Shown: piece by piece, positions 16,753 through 26,372 of the stretch
Layout: every line of letters starts with the position of its first letter
Position numbering within the stretch: position 1 is the first letter of the stretch
Assembly: GCF_000968375.1 (NCBI RefSeq)
Contig: NZ_CP009933.1
Location: 930,001-994,000, forward strand
Length of the DNA stretch: 64,000 nt
Source of the DNA: Clostridium scatologenes
GTDB taxonomy: Bacteria; Bacillota; Clostridia; Clostridiales; Clostridiaceae
Direction: 5' to 3'
Translations under genes and position numbers: made by a program
Notes under the pieces: model-generated
Database searches by the model: none
Told to the model about the DNA's origin: nothing
What the model saw: only the letters and a program-made list of their open reading frames with translations

Positions 16753-17898
16753 TTGAATTTATTTTTAAGAATAGATAACAATATTATTGCAATTGTTGTA
16801 TCTATTATATTTTTAAGAAATATAACAAATTCTCTTGATAAAAAAGAGACAAAAAATAGAATTTTTGTTATTATTTTTATAATAAATACTGTACAATTAT
16901 TTATTGAAACATCAACATGTATAATAAATAAACAGCCTTATACATGGTTAATACCCATAAGTGCCATATTACATATTTTTTTATATATATTAGGACCTAT
17001 AGTTACATATATGTGGTATGTTTTTGCTAATTTATGGGTAAATAAAAACAAGAACTACAAATGGAAAAATAACATAATCTTTTTATTACCTATAGGTTTA
17101 AATATTCTTTTAGCAATTTTAAGTCCATTTTTTAAATTGGAATTTTATATTGATAAATTTAATGTATATCAAAGAGGTTTTTTGTTTTTTGTTCCTTCTG
17201 CTATATCATATTTCTATTTGTTATGTGGCTTTATAATTATTTATACTAATAGAAATAAACTCACTAAAATAGAGTTCTTACCTTTACTTTTGTTTGGAGT
17301 GTTTCCATCAATAGCAAGCCTTATCCAAATAATGATTTATGGACCATTGCTTATGTGGAGTTCAATTGCTTTTTCTTTAATTATTCTTTATTTGTATATA
17401 CAACAGCAAATGATACATATTGATCATTTAACTGGGGCATGGACACGTGACAAATTTTATAATTATTTAAACTATAGAATTAAGCAAAAAAAACCGAAAA
17501 ATTTTTCAATAGCATTTATAGATCTCAACGATTTCAAAAAGATAAATGATACTTTTGGACATAATGAAGGAGATAATGCTTTAATAAATGTAGTTCATAT
17601 AATTAAGGATATATTGAAGAGAGAAGATTTTATTACTAGATATGGTGGAGATGAATTTGTTCTATTTCTTAATGCGGATAGTGAACAACAAGTAGAAGAA
17701 ACAATTAATAAAGTTTATGATTCCTTAGCTGAGTATAATGAAAATTCAAGGTTGAAATATAAACTGAATTTAAGTTGTGGGTATGAACTTTATGACTTTA
17801 ATAAACATATGACTGCTGATGAGTATATTAGTCATGTAGATAAACTTATGTATAGAGATAAAAAAATCAAAAAGTTGAAGAATAAAGTATCAATTTGA
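16753..17898 (+). CDS. Membrane diguanylate cyclase (GGDEF)
   Basis: About seven hydrophobic segments fill residues 8-220, followed by a GGDEF domain (about 225-381) that would make c-di-GMP from two GTP. The signature RYGGDEF is intact (GGDEF at 298-302). The inhibitory I-site position reads KRED rather than RxxD, so product inhibition may be weak. The N-terminal module has no family I can name. The start is TTG at 16753, 8 nt after GGAGTGG; no ATG or GTG is better placed. The gene stands alone. Confidence 0.88.
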   Translation: MNLFLRIDNNIIAIVVSIIFLRNITNSLDKKETKNRIFVIIFIINTVQLFIETSTCIINKQPYTWLIPISAILHIFLYILGPIVTYMWYVFANLWVNKNKNYKWKNNIIFLLPIGLNILLAILSPFFKLEFYIDKFNVYQRGFLFFVPSAISYFYLLCGFIIIYTNRNKLTKIEFLPLLLFGVFPSIASLIQIMIYGPLLMWSSIAFSLIILYLYIQQQMIHIDHLTGAWTRDKFYNYLNYRIKQKKPKNFSIAFIDLNDFKKINDTFGHNEGDNALINVVHIIKDILKREDFITRYGGDEFVLFLNADSEQQVEETINKVYDSLAEYNENSRLKYKLNLSCGYELYDFNKHMTADEYISHVDKLMYRDKKIKKLKNKVSI

Positions 17899-18059
17899 TA
17901 TAAATGTAAGATAGTTTATTATTTTTAATACTTATATTTTAAATAGATATTTCCAAATACAAATTGTATAATATTCATAGGGAATGAAATGTGAAAGTAT
18001 AATATTTTTACAAGTGTTTTGGACTGAATTTTGACATTATAAGTTAGGAGGATACAAAA

Positions 18060-19001
18060 GTGAGAGAAATTATAAAATTAAATCCTATTTTTAAAGAAAG
18101 AGTGTGGGGAGGTACGAGGCTCAAAGAATACTTTGGATATGATATACCAACAGATCAAACAGGAGAATGTTGGGCTATTTCAGGCCATAAAAATGGTGAT
18201 TGTACTATAAAAAGCGGTGAGTTTAAAGGAAAGACTTTATCATGGATATATGAAAATCATAGAGAGTATTTTGGTGGTATTAAGGACAAGGAATTTCCTC
18301 TTTTAGTAAAGTTAATAGATGCGTCTAATGATTTATCAATACAGGTACATCCAGATGATGAATATGCAAATTCCAAGGAAAATGGAGAGATGGGAAAAAC
18401 GGAAGCATGGTATGTTATAGATTGTAATGAAGATACTTTATTAGAATATGGACATAATGCAAAAACAAAAGAACAGTTAATTGAGTATGTTCACAATGGT
18501 AAATGGAAAGAATTACTAAACTTTCACAAAATAAAAAGTGGAGATTTTTTCTATATACCTTCAGGCACAGTTCATGCAATATGTAAGAATACATTGATAT
18601 ATGAAATACAACAATCTTCAGATGTAACTTATCGTGTTTATGATTATGATAGAGTGGACAAGAAGACTGGTGAAAAGAGACAGCTTCATGTAGAAAAAGC
18701 TATAGATGTAATAAAAGTACCTGATGAATATAAGGACAGTATAGTTCCACTAATTGAAGAAAAGAGCGGGTATATAAAAACTGAATATGTAAATTCAAAA
18801 TATTTTAAAACTGTAAAAGTTCAAGTAGATGAAAGTGCACATTTGGAATATAAAAGCTCCTTTTCATTAGTTACTGTATTAGATGGAAGTGGATCTTTAG
18901 ATAATGAAAAGATAGAAAAGGGTGATAATTTTATATTGCCATTTGGTTATGATAATTTTGATATTAGTGGAAAAGTAACATTTATTATTTCAAGTATGTA
19001 A
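18060..19001 (+). CDS. manA: Mannose-6-phosphate isomerase, class I
   Basis: ManA interconverts mannose-6-phosphate and fructose-6-phosphate in a zinc cupin. The short Firmicutes form of 313 residues is seen. Metal-binding elements are visible: the Q and H of LSIQVHPDDE, the E of GKTEAWYV, and the H of IPSGTVHAI. The N-terminal FKERVWGGTRLKEYFG is also typical. The start is GTG at 18060, preceded by AGGAGG. No sugar transporter is nearby. Confidence 0.95.
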   Translation: MREIIKLNPIFKERVWGGTRLKEYFGYDIPTDQTGECWAISGHKNGDCTIKSGEFKGKTLSWIYENHREYFGGIKDKEFPLLVKLIDASNDLSIQVHPDDEYANSKENGEMGKTEAWYVIDCNEDTLLEYGHNAKTKEQLIEYVHNGKWKELLNFHKIKSGDFFYIPSGTVHAICKNTLIYEIQQSSDVTYRVYDYDRVDKKTGEKRQLHVEKAIDVIKVPDEYKDSIVPLIEEKSGYIKTEYVNSKYFKTVKVQVDESAHLEYKSSFSLVTVLDGSGSLDNEKIEKGDNFILPFGYDNFDISGKVTFIISSM

Positions 19002-19484
19002 ATATAATTACTAAGTATTCAATTATAGCATATATAAAATAATAAGCTTAATGCTACACAACTTTTTAATAGGATAGATATGACAGATGACAGAAAAGGA
19101 TGAATTTCTTTAATATACTACAAAAAACCTTTAACTAGATTTTTGATAACCTATTTTGGTAAAGGGAAACATTGCTGGCTAATATAAATTTAAAGATTAT
19201 TTTGCATTAGTAAAATAATCTTTAAATTTATATTAGTTTTTTTGTGTAAGTAGAAAAACTCACATCAATTATCGTCTGAAAAATTATGTCGTATTGTGCT
19301 CATTATTCAAATTTTAAATAGATATTTGTAAGTATAAGTTATATAATATAAACAAGTTAGAAAATATATAAGATTACAAATGTTTTAGAAAAATTTCTTG
19401 CATGGATGGATTTTTATTATGATTATCTCACATTATATAAAAATAAAGTATAATAATTTCATTACTATGTAAGGTGGTGGTAAG
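19002..19484. other. Intergenic region, manA to sensor gene
   Basis: No gene is seen. It contains the 25-bp hairpin terminator at 19179-19243. AATGCTACACAAC near 19048 resembles the TTGCGACACAAC found near 14819 and the ends of the structured repeats. The remainder is unassigned AT-rich DNA. Confidence 0.4.
19179..19243 (+). terminator. Very long perfect hairpin with T tail
   Basis: A perfect 25-bp stem (19179-19203 with 19212-19236) begins CTAATATAAATTTAAAG, has an 8-nt loop and is followed by TTTTTTT. It is about 180 nt after manA and can act as its terminator, though the stem is unusually long. Confidence 0.6.
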
Positions 19485-20609
19485 ATGGAAAAGAAGAAAT
19501 ATTCAATAAGATTTGCTATTAATCTTTCATTTATTATACTCATAATAATTATCTTTAGTTTAATAGCTTATTTTGGTTTTTTCAGTTGGAAATCGGCGAA
19601 AGAAAATATTCTTACCAAAATTAATAATGATACAAATAAAGATATATTAAATAATGTAGAAAATTTTATAAACAATCCATTATATATAAATGAAACAAAT
19701 CATAATTTAATTCAAAGCGGTATAGTAAATCTGAAAGATAAGAAAGAACGTGAGAAGTATTTTTCAGGAGTAATTAAGGCAAGTAATAATCAAGTGTATA
19801 GTTTTAGCTATGGTATGGAAGATGGGGAATACTATGGAGCACGAAGAAATAGTAAAAATGAAATTGAGATCATTGAAAATAATTCTGAAACGGATGGTAA
19901 ATCACGATATTATTCTGTTACAAATGATTTAACTTCGGGAAATTTAGTAGATGAAACTGAAAAATTTGATCCTCGTACAAGAGATTGGTACAAATCTGCA
20001 AAAGAAAAACAAAAGCCAGTATTTTCCCCAATTTATAAGCATTTTGTAATGGATGATTTAGCTATTTCGGCAGCATATCCTATTTACAATAAAAATGATA
20101 TTTTACAAGGAGTTTTAGGAACACACATTATTTTTTCAGGAATAAATAATCATTTGAGAGAAATTGCTAAAAATAAAAATGCAGATATTTACATCTTGGA
20201 AAGAAGCACTGGGCAATTAGTTGCAAATTCACTTAAACAACCTAATTTTAAAAATTTAAGAGATGGCAAAATAAAAAGAATAAATGTTGAGGAAATTGAT
20301 AATAAGCCAATAACGGAATCATATGCAAATTATAAAAACAGTTTAAAAAATCACTTTTTAATAAATAGTAAAAATGATAAATTTCATGTTACATTTACTG
20401 ATTATAAAAAAGAAGGTATAGACTGGATAATTATAACTTCTATTCCTGAAAGTCAATTTACAGCTGTAATGTCAAAAAATATTAATGCATTTGTGTTATT
20501 ATCAACTATTATACTTGTTTTATCAATATTAATATACATTAAAAGTACAGGCAATGTACTCAAACCAATTTATAATTTAATAGATGCTACAGAAAAGTTT
20601 TCAAAATGA
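19485..20609 (+). CDS. N-terminal part: double CACHE sensor with HAMP start
   Basis: The 374-residue product has TM1 (about 11-30), an extracellular ligand-binding region (about 40-325) with the dCACHE hallmarks FDPRTRDWYKSAKEKQKP and the later AISAAYPIY, TM2 (about 335-355), and the first half of a HAMP domain ending at TGA. CACHE domains bind amino acids, organic acids or similar ligands outside the cell. As translated it lacks any output domain and could only be an orphan sensor. The ATG follows AAGGTGGTGG. Confidence 0.85.
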   Translation: MEKKKYSIRFAINLSFIILIIIIFSLIAYFGFFSWKSAKENILTKINNDTNKDILNNVENFINNPLYINETNHNLIQSGIVNLKDKKEREKYFSGVIKASNNQVYSFSYGMEDGEYYGARRNSKNEIEIIENNSETDGKSRYYSVTNDLTSGNLVDETEKFDPRTRDWYKSAKEKQKPVFSPIYKHFVMDDLAISAAYPIYNKNDILQGVLGTHIIFSGINNHLREIAKNKNADIYILERSTGQLVANSLKQPNFKNLRDGKIKRINVEEIDNKPITESYANYKNSLKNHFLINSKNDKFHVTFTDYKKEGIDWIIITSIPESQFTAVMSKNINAFVLLSTIILVLSILIYIKSTGNVLKPIYNLIDATEKFSK

Positions 20610-20678
20610 GATTTTTCTTATAGAGCAAAGGTTTATAAAAATGATGAAATTGGAAGATTATCAAGTTCATTTAATAAT

Positions 20679-22190
20679 ATGGCAGAACAATTATATATGC
20701 TTATAAACAAACTTGAAGAAAAGGTAGAAGAAAGAACAATAGAATTAGAAAAGACAAATATTATATTGAAGGATAAGGAAAGAAGTATACGCCTTCTTTT
20801 GAATTCTACTGCTGAAGCTATATATGGTATTGATATAAATGGAAATTGTACTTTTTGTAATGCCAGTTGTTTAAGAATACTTGGATATGAAAATGAAGAA
20901 AAATTAATTGGAAAAAATATGTACTTATTACTTCGTGCTAAAAATTTAGATGGGACAATTTCTAATGCTGATGAGTGTAAAATCTTTAATGAATTTAATA
21001 AAGGTGAGTCCATACATGTAGATGATGAAGTATTTTGGAAATCAAATGGAACGAGCTTTCCTGTGGAATATTATTCCTATCCACAATATTCCGATGGTAA
21101 AATTATTGGTGCAGTAATAACCTTTATGGATATTACTAAGCGTAAGAAATCAGAAGATGACATTATCTATTTAAGTTATCATGATCAATTGACAGGTTTA
21201 TATAATAGGAGATATTTTGATGAAGAATTAAATCGAATAAATAATGAAAGTAGTATTCCATTGTCTATTGCTATGGCCGATATGAATGGATTAAAGCTTG
21301 TAAATGATTCTTTTGGGCATGCTGTAGGAGATAAGCTCATAAAGAAAGTAGCAGAAATAATGAAAAAGGGATGCAGAGATAAAGATGTTGCTATTAGATT
21401 AGGTGGAGATGAGTTTGTTATTTTAATGCCAAATACTGAAATGCATGAAGCAGAAAACATTATTAATGGTATTAATGATATGGCATTAAAAGAAAAGGTA
21501 GAATCAGTTGATATATCCATTTCTTTTGGATATGCAACTAGAAAAAGTACTAAAGAGAGTATTGATGAAATACTTAAAATTGCAGAAGATAGTATGTATA
21601 AGAAAAAGCTTTTTGAAAGCCCAAGCATGAGAAGTAAGACGATAAATACTATAATTAGTACCTTGCATGAAAAAAATAAGACAGAACAAGAACATTCATA
21701 TAGAGTTTCAGAACTATGTAAGCAGCTTGGAGAAGCTATAGGTATGTCTAAAGTAGATATAGAAGAACTTAAAACAGCTGGATTACTTCATGATATAGGT
21801 AAAATAGCAATAGGTGAATGTATTTTGAATAAAAAAGGAAAACTTACAGATGAAGAATGGGAACAAGTAAAAAAACACTCAGAAGTAGGATATAGAATAT
21901 TAAGTACAGTAAATCATATGTCGGAAATGGCTGAATATGTATTGTACCATCATGAAAGATGGGATGGAGGAGGTTATCCTAAAGGCATAATGAAAGAAGC
22001 AATACCTCTTCAATCAAGAATCATAGCTATAGCTGATTCTTATGATGCAATGATAAGCGAAAGAGCTTATAGAAAGCCTTTATCAGAGGAAGCTACCATA
22101 GATGAATTAAGATCTAATGCAGGAACTCAATTTGATCCAGAGCTTGTAAATGTATTTATTGAAAAAGTATTAGGAAAATCATTTAAATAG
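20679..22190 (+). CDS. C-terminal part: PAS-GGDEF-HD-GYP
   Basis: The 503-residue frame contains a coiled coil (about 8-28), a PAS domain (about 30-150), a GGDEF domain with intact RLGGDEF (GGDEF 242-246) and an upstream I-site RDKD, and an HD-GYP phosphodiesterase with HDIGK (H371, D372) and WDGGGYPKG (GYP 432-434). It therefore has both c-di-GMP synthesis and breakdown signatures. The ATG at 20679 has no ribosome binding site, so independent translation is doubtful; the part was probably made as the C terminus of the upstream sensor. Confidence 0.8.
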   Translation: MAEQLYMLINKLEEKVEERTIELEKTNIILKDKERSIRLLLNSTAEAIYGIDINGNCTFCNASCLRILGYENEEKLIGKNMYLLLRAKNLDGTISNADECKIFNEFNKGESIHVDDEVFWKSNGTSFPVEYYSYPQYSDGKIIGAVITFMDITKRKKSEDDIIYLSYHDQLTGLYNRRYFDEELNRINNESSIPLSIAMADMNGLKLVNDSFGHAVGDKLIKKVAEIMKKGCRDKDVAIRLGGDEFVILMPNTEMHEAENIINGINDMALKEKVESVDISISFGYATRKSTKESIDEILKIAEDSMYKKKLFESPSMRSKTINTIISTLHEKNKTEQEHSYRVSELCKQLGEAIGMSKVDIEELKTAGLLHDIGKIAIGECILNKKGKLTDEEWEQVKKHSEVGYRILSTVNHMSEMAEYVLYHHERWDGGGYPKGIMKEAIPLQSRIIAIADSYDAMISERAYRKPLSEEATIDELRSNAGTQFDPELVNVFIEKVLGKSFK

Positions 22191-22780
22191 AATTTAAATT
22201 AGTTGCTGATAAATATGATTATTTAAATTCAAAATTTTAACTTAATGTAGAAAGCAAATTGCAATACATCTTTTAGAAGACAAATTAATCTTTGTCTTCT
22301 AAAAATGTTTTGTAATATGTCTAATAGCATTAATGTCATCTTATATAATCACGATTAAGAATATTATGCTGTTTAAAAACACTAAATTGTTAATTTTAAG
22401 ATTTGTAATAATATTTTGAAAATAATTATTAAGTAAATGAAAAATGGGTCGAAAAAATACTATATTAAGTAAATAGTAATAAGTAGTGGAAAAACCGATA
22501 CAATTTTGCTATTTAAATCATTTCAAATTTAACATAATCTTTGAATATGCATATCAGTGCTTAGCACATCAGTTAAGCATAAAATATTAATTTTTAATTT
22601 TGAGTAAGTCAGTTAAGGCTATATAGTTTTAGCATGATTATACTCTAGGAATTCCATAAAAGATTTTTAATAGTTAAAGATGGGAAGTGTTAACAATGGT
22701 AGATACTTAATAAATCATAAATATACCACTTGAAAATACAGTATAAAATTACATTTTGCAAAAGTTAGGGAGGTATAATA
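22191..22780. other. Intergenic region, c-di-GMP protein to chemoreceptor
   Basis: No gene is seen in 590 bp. A perfect 14-bp inverted repeat TTTTAGAAGACAAA (22271-22284) with its complement (22291-22304) lies shortly after the upstream gene and may be a weak terminator, although no T run follows directly. No riboswitch was recognised before the chemoreceptor gene. Confidence 0.4.
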
Positions 22781-25700
22781 ATGAAATGGTTTTCGGATTT
22801 AAAAATTAGTGTAAAATTGATGTTTGGTTTTATAGCAGTAGCATTAATGTATGTGATAAGTGGAATTTATGTTATTAATCAGTTAAGTCTTTTTTCAAAC
22901 AATGGTACTGTTGATGTTAACAAATCTGTAATTACAATGATTATCTTTGTTATCATAATATCCATTCTAATTGGATTTTTCATTTCAAGATCAATTTCAA
23001 TCCCACTTAAAAAAATATTATATGTAATTCAAGAAATGGATCAAGGACATCTTAATGAAAGAGTAAAAATAGATTCTAATGATGAAATAGGACAAATATC
23101 TAAAGCAATGGATAATTTTGCGGATGAACTACAAACAAAGGTTATTGGAGTAATGAATAGTATCTCCCAAGGAGATATGAATATGGATATAACTGAAAAA
23201 AATAAGAAGGATGAAATAGCTCCAGCCTTAAAGAAAACTGTAGAATCTATAAAATCTTTAGTAGAAGATATAAATATGCTATCTCAGGCTTCTTTGGAAG
23301 GTAAGTTTGAGGTAAGGGTAAATGAATCTAAACATCAAGGAGAGTATAAAAAAGTTATAGAAGGAGTAAATGGAACCTTAGATACAGTAGTCGATAAGGT
23401 TGTATGGTATGAGGCTATTATAGATGCTATTCCTTTCCCAGTTCATGTAACAGATAATGATATGAAATGGACATATATGAATAAGGCTTTTGAAAAGCTT
23501 ATGATTGAGCAAGGAGTTGTTAGGGAACGTAAATTTGGATATGGGCTAGCATGTAATCATGCGGGTGCTAATATTTGCAATACCGAAAATTGTGGAATAA
23601 AGCAACTGCTTAGAGGTAAATCAGAAAGTTTCTTTGATTGGTGTGGTATGAATAATAAGCAAGATACTTCATACCTAAAAAATAAAAAAGGTGAAAATGT
23701 TGGATATGTTGAAGTTGTAACAGATTTGACACCTATTATTAGAGTGTCTGATTATACAAGAAATGAAGTTAAGAGGCTTGAAGAAAATTTAAAACTGTTG
23801 TCAAAGGGAAATACTAAATTTGATTTTAACATCAAAGAAGCAGATAAATATACTGTAGAAGTTAATAAACAGTTTGAAGGAATAAATAATAGTTTAAAAG
23901 ATGTTAAAAATGCAGTTGATGGACTTGTATGTGACGCATCAATATTATCTGAGGCAGCTCTTCAAGGTAAATTAAATACTAGAGCAGATGCTGAAAAACA
24001 TCATGGAGATTTTAAAAGGATAGTAGAAGGAGTAAATGCTACTCTTGATTCAGTAATAGGACCATTAAATGTTGCAGCAACCTATGTAGATAGAATAGGT
24101 AAAGGAGATATACCATCCAAGATAACAGATGATTATTCTGGAGATTTTAATGAAATAAAGAATAGTTTAAATAACTGTATAGATAATTTAACTTTATTAT
24201 TAAAAGATGTAAATATGTTGTCAGAAGAGGCTGTAGAGGGTAGATTTGAAACAAGAGCAGAAGCAGTGAAACATCAGGGAGATTTTAAAAAAGTTATAGA
24301 TGGTATAAATGGAACCTTAGATACAGTAGTTGATAAAGTTGTATGGTATGAAGCTATTATAGATGCTATTCCTTTCCCAACTCATGTAACAGATAATGAT
24401 ATGAAATGGACATATATGAATAAGGCTTTTGAAAATCTTATGATTGAACAAGGAGTTGTTAGAGATCGTGAATCTGGTTATGGATTAGCATGTAGTCATG
24501 CAGGTGCTAATATTTGTAATACTGAAAAATGTGGAATAAAGCAATTACTTAGAGGAAATTCGGAAAGTTTCTTTGATTGGTGCGGTATGAATAATAAACA
24601 AGACACTTCATACTTAAAAAATAAAAAAGGTGAGAATGTTGGATTTGTTGAAGTTGTAACGGATTTAACACCTATTATAAGAGTTAGTAATTATACAAAA
24701 AATGAAGTCAATAGACTTGAAGGAAACTTAAAATTGTTATCACAAGGAAACACTGAATTTGATCTTAATATTGAAGAAGCAGATAAGTATACTGTAGAGG
24801 TTAATAAACAGTTTGAAGGAATAAATAATAGCTTAAAAGATGTTAAGAGTGCAGTAGATGAACTTATATCAGATGCTTCAATGTTATCTGATGCAGCTCT
24901 TGAAGGTAAATTGAATACTAGGGCAGATGCTGAAAAACATGGAGGAGATTTTAAAAAAATAGTAGAGGGTATAAACCATTTAGTTGAAGCTGTAGTGAAA
25001 CCTATTAAAGAAGTTACTAATGTTATGAGTGAAATTTCAAAGGGGAGTTTGGATGTTTCTGTTAATGGAGAGTATAAAGGAGAATTTTTGGTATTAGCAC
25101 AATCTGTAAATAGTACAGCTGGAGATTTGAGGCATGTCATTCAAGAAATATCAGGCATTATAGGAGAAATATCTGATGGTAATCTTGCTATTGAACATGT
25201 AAAAGAATTTAAAGGAGATTATATAAGTATTTCCAATTCGCTAAATAGAATATTAGATTCCTTAAATGATATAATTGGTGAAATGAATACTGCTGCAGAG
25301 CAGGTATCTACAGGTTCTAGTCAGGTTTCAGATGGTAGCCAAGCATTATCGCAAGGAGCTACAGAACAAGCCAGTGCAATTGAGGAGCTAACTTCTTCTA
25401 TAACTGAAATTGCATCACAAACAAAAGAAAATGCAGCTAATGCAAATGAAGCAAATGAATTATCTCTAAAGGTAAAAGAGAATGCAGAACAAGGTAATAT
25501 AGAAATGGCTGAAATGCTTAAATCTATGGCAGAGATAAATGAATCTTCAGCTAATATTTCAAAAATAATAAAGGTAATAGATGAAATAGCTTTTCAAACT
25601 AATATATTAGCACTTAACGCAGCAGTGGAAGCGGCAAGAGCAGGTCAACATGGTAAAGGCTTTGCTGTAGTTGCCGAAGAAGTAAGAAATCTTGCAGCAA

Positions 25701-26182
25701 GAAGTGCCAATGCAGCTAAAGAAACCACAGCACTTATTGAAGGTTCAATAGATAAGGCTGAAAAGGGAACTGAAATTGCCAATGATACAGCAAAAGCTCT
25801 GTATGAAATAGTAGATGGTGTATCAAAGGTAACTACTCTCATAGCAGAAATAGCAGCATCTTCTAATGAGCAGGATACTGGAATTTCTCAGATAAATTTA
25901 GGCCTTGAACAAGTATCACAAGTGGTTCAGACAAATTCAGCAACAGCAGAAGAAAGTGCAGCAGCAAGTGAAGAGCTTTCAAGTCAATCGGAAATTCTTA
26001 AAGATATGGTTTCTAAATTCAAACTTAGAAATGTGAATATGAATTTGGTTAAAAATGAAATAAATTCATATAAAAATAGACATATGCATAATCGACAAAT
26101 GAATTTATCTTTTAAAGAAGCAGCTATTGCATCAAATAAACCTAAAATTGCACTTAGTGATAAGGAGTTTGGCAAGTATTAA
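22781..26182 (+). CDS. Methyl-accepting chemotaxis protein with duplicated Cys-rich PAS units
   Basis: The 1133-residue transducer has TM1 (about 13-33) and TM2 (about 47-69) with only about 15 residues outside, so sensing is probably cytoplasmic. HAMP-like repeats follow. A unit of 313 residues (period 939 bp) is present nearly twice, each with a PAS domain (about 208-330 and 520-640) carrying the Cys motif GANICNTE, C, GIKQLL and FFDWCGM. The signalling hairpin (DEIAFQTNILALNAAVEAAR) is intact near residue 925 and would contact CheA/CheW. No C-terminal CheR pentapeptide is seen. The conserved Cys suggests haem, Fe-S or redox sensing (inference). Confidence 0.93.
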   Translation: MKWFSDLKISVKLMFGFIAVALMYVISGIYVINQLSLFSNNGTVDVNKSVITMIIFVIIISILIGFFISRSISIPLKKILYVIQEMDQGHLNERVKIDSNDEIGQISKAMDNFADELQTKVIGVMNSISQGDMNMDITEKNKKDEIAPALKKTVESIKSLVEDINMLSQASLEGKFEVRVNESKHQGEYKKVIEGVNGTLDTVVDKVVWYEAIIDAIPFPVHVTDNDMKWTYMNKAFEKLMIEQGVVRERKFGYGLACNHAGANICNTENCGIKQLLRGKSESFFDWCGMNNKQDTSYLKNKKGENVGYVEVVTDLTPIIRVSDYTRNEVKRLEENLKLLSKGNTKFDFNIKEADKYTVEVNKQFEGINNSLKDVKNAVDGLVCDASILSEAALQGKLNTRADAEKHHGDFKRIVEGVNATLDSVIGPLNVAATYVDRIGKGDIPSKITDDYSGDFNEIKNSLNNCIDNLTLLLKDVNMLSEEAVEGRFETRAEAVKHQGDFKKVIDGINGTLDTVVDKVVWYEAIIDAIPFPTHVTDNDMKWTYMNKAFENLMIEQGVVRDRESGYGLACSHAGANICNTEKCGIKQLLRGNSESFFDWCGMNNKQDTSYLKNKKGENVGFVEVVTDLTPIIRVSNYTKNEVNRLEGNLKLLSQGNTEFDLNIEEADKYTVEVNKQFEGINNSLKDVKSAVDELISDASMLSDAALEGKLNTRADAEKHGGDFKKIVEGINHLVEAVVKPIKEVTNVMSEISKGSLDVSVNGEYKGEFLVLAQSVNSTAGDLRHVIQEISGIIGEISDGNLAIEHVKEFKGDYISISNSLNRILDSLNDIIGEMNTAAEQVSTGSSQVSDGSQALSQGATEQASAIEELTSSITEIASQTKENAANANEANELSLKVKENAEQGNIEMAEMLKSMAEINESSANISKIIKVIDEIAFQTNILALNAAVEAARAGQHGKGFAVVAEEVRNLAARSANAAKETTALIEGSIDKAEKGTEIANDTAKALYEIVDGVSKVTTLIAEIAASSNEQDTGISQINLGLEQVSQVVQTNSATAEESAAASEELSSQSEILKDMVSKFKLRNVNMNLVKNEINSYKNRHMHNRQMNLSFKEAAIASNKPKIALSDKEFGKY

Positions 26183-26200
26183 AATATTAGTTGTCATATA

Positions 26201-26237
26201 AAAATGCACAGTAAAAGCTAATTTGCTGTGCATTTTT
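26201..26237 (+). terminator. Terminator after chemoreceptor gene
   Basis: AAAATGCACAG (26201-26211) pairs with CTGTGCATTTT (26226-26236), 11 bp, then T. Confidence 0.75.
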
Positions 26238-26315
26238 GAAGTTTATAATGACAATATTAATGAATGTTTTATACAATGTATTTAAAAGTAAATTTATAGA
26301 TTTAGACATATTAAG

Positions 26316-26362
26316 AAGAGCTTATCAGAGTATGCATTTGTACTTTGATAAGCTCTTTTTTT
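26316..26362. terminator. Bidirectional terminator between convergent chemoreceptor genes
   Basis: AAGAGCTTATCA (26316-26327) pairs perfectly with TGATAAGCTCTT (26346-26357) and is followed by seven T. The plus-strand sequence before it is A-rich, so it may serve the minus-strand gene as well. Confidence 0.75.
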
Positions 26363-26372
26363 AATAAATAAA

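Larger units (their letters stand above)
19485..22190 (+). pseudogene. dCACHE-HAMP-PAS-GGDEF-HD-GYP c-di-GMP protein split by an in-frame TGA
   Basis: The two open frames 19485-20609 and 20679-22190 lie in the same frame and are separated only by TGA at 20607-20609. The 23 codons between them continue the HAMP domain (DFSYRAKVYKNDEIGRL). Read through, the protein would have about 901 residues and domains in normal order: TM, extracellular double CACHE, TM, HAMP, coiled coil, PAS, GGDEF, HD-GYP. The stop falls where HAMP proteins commonly have Gly (K-G-D-F), so one GGA to TGA change explains it. It may be a real null allele, a readthrough site or a sequencing error. Confidence 0.75.

Noticed and set aside
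20607..20609. TGA as a selenocysteine codon
   Set aside because: HAMP domains have no catalytic Sec position, Gly is usual there, and I see no convincing SECIS hairpin directly after it.
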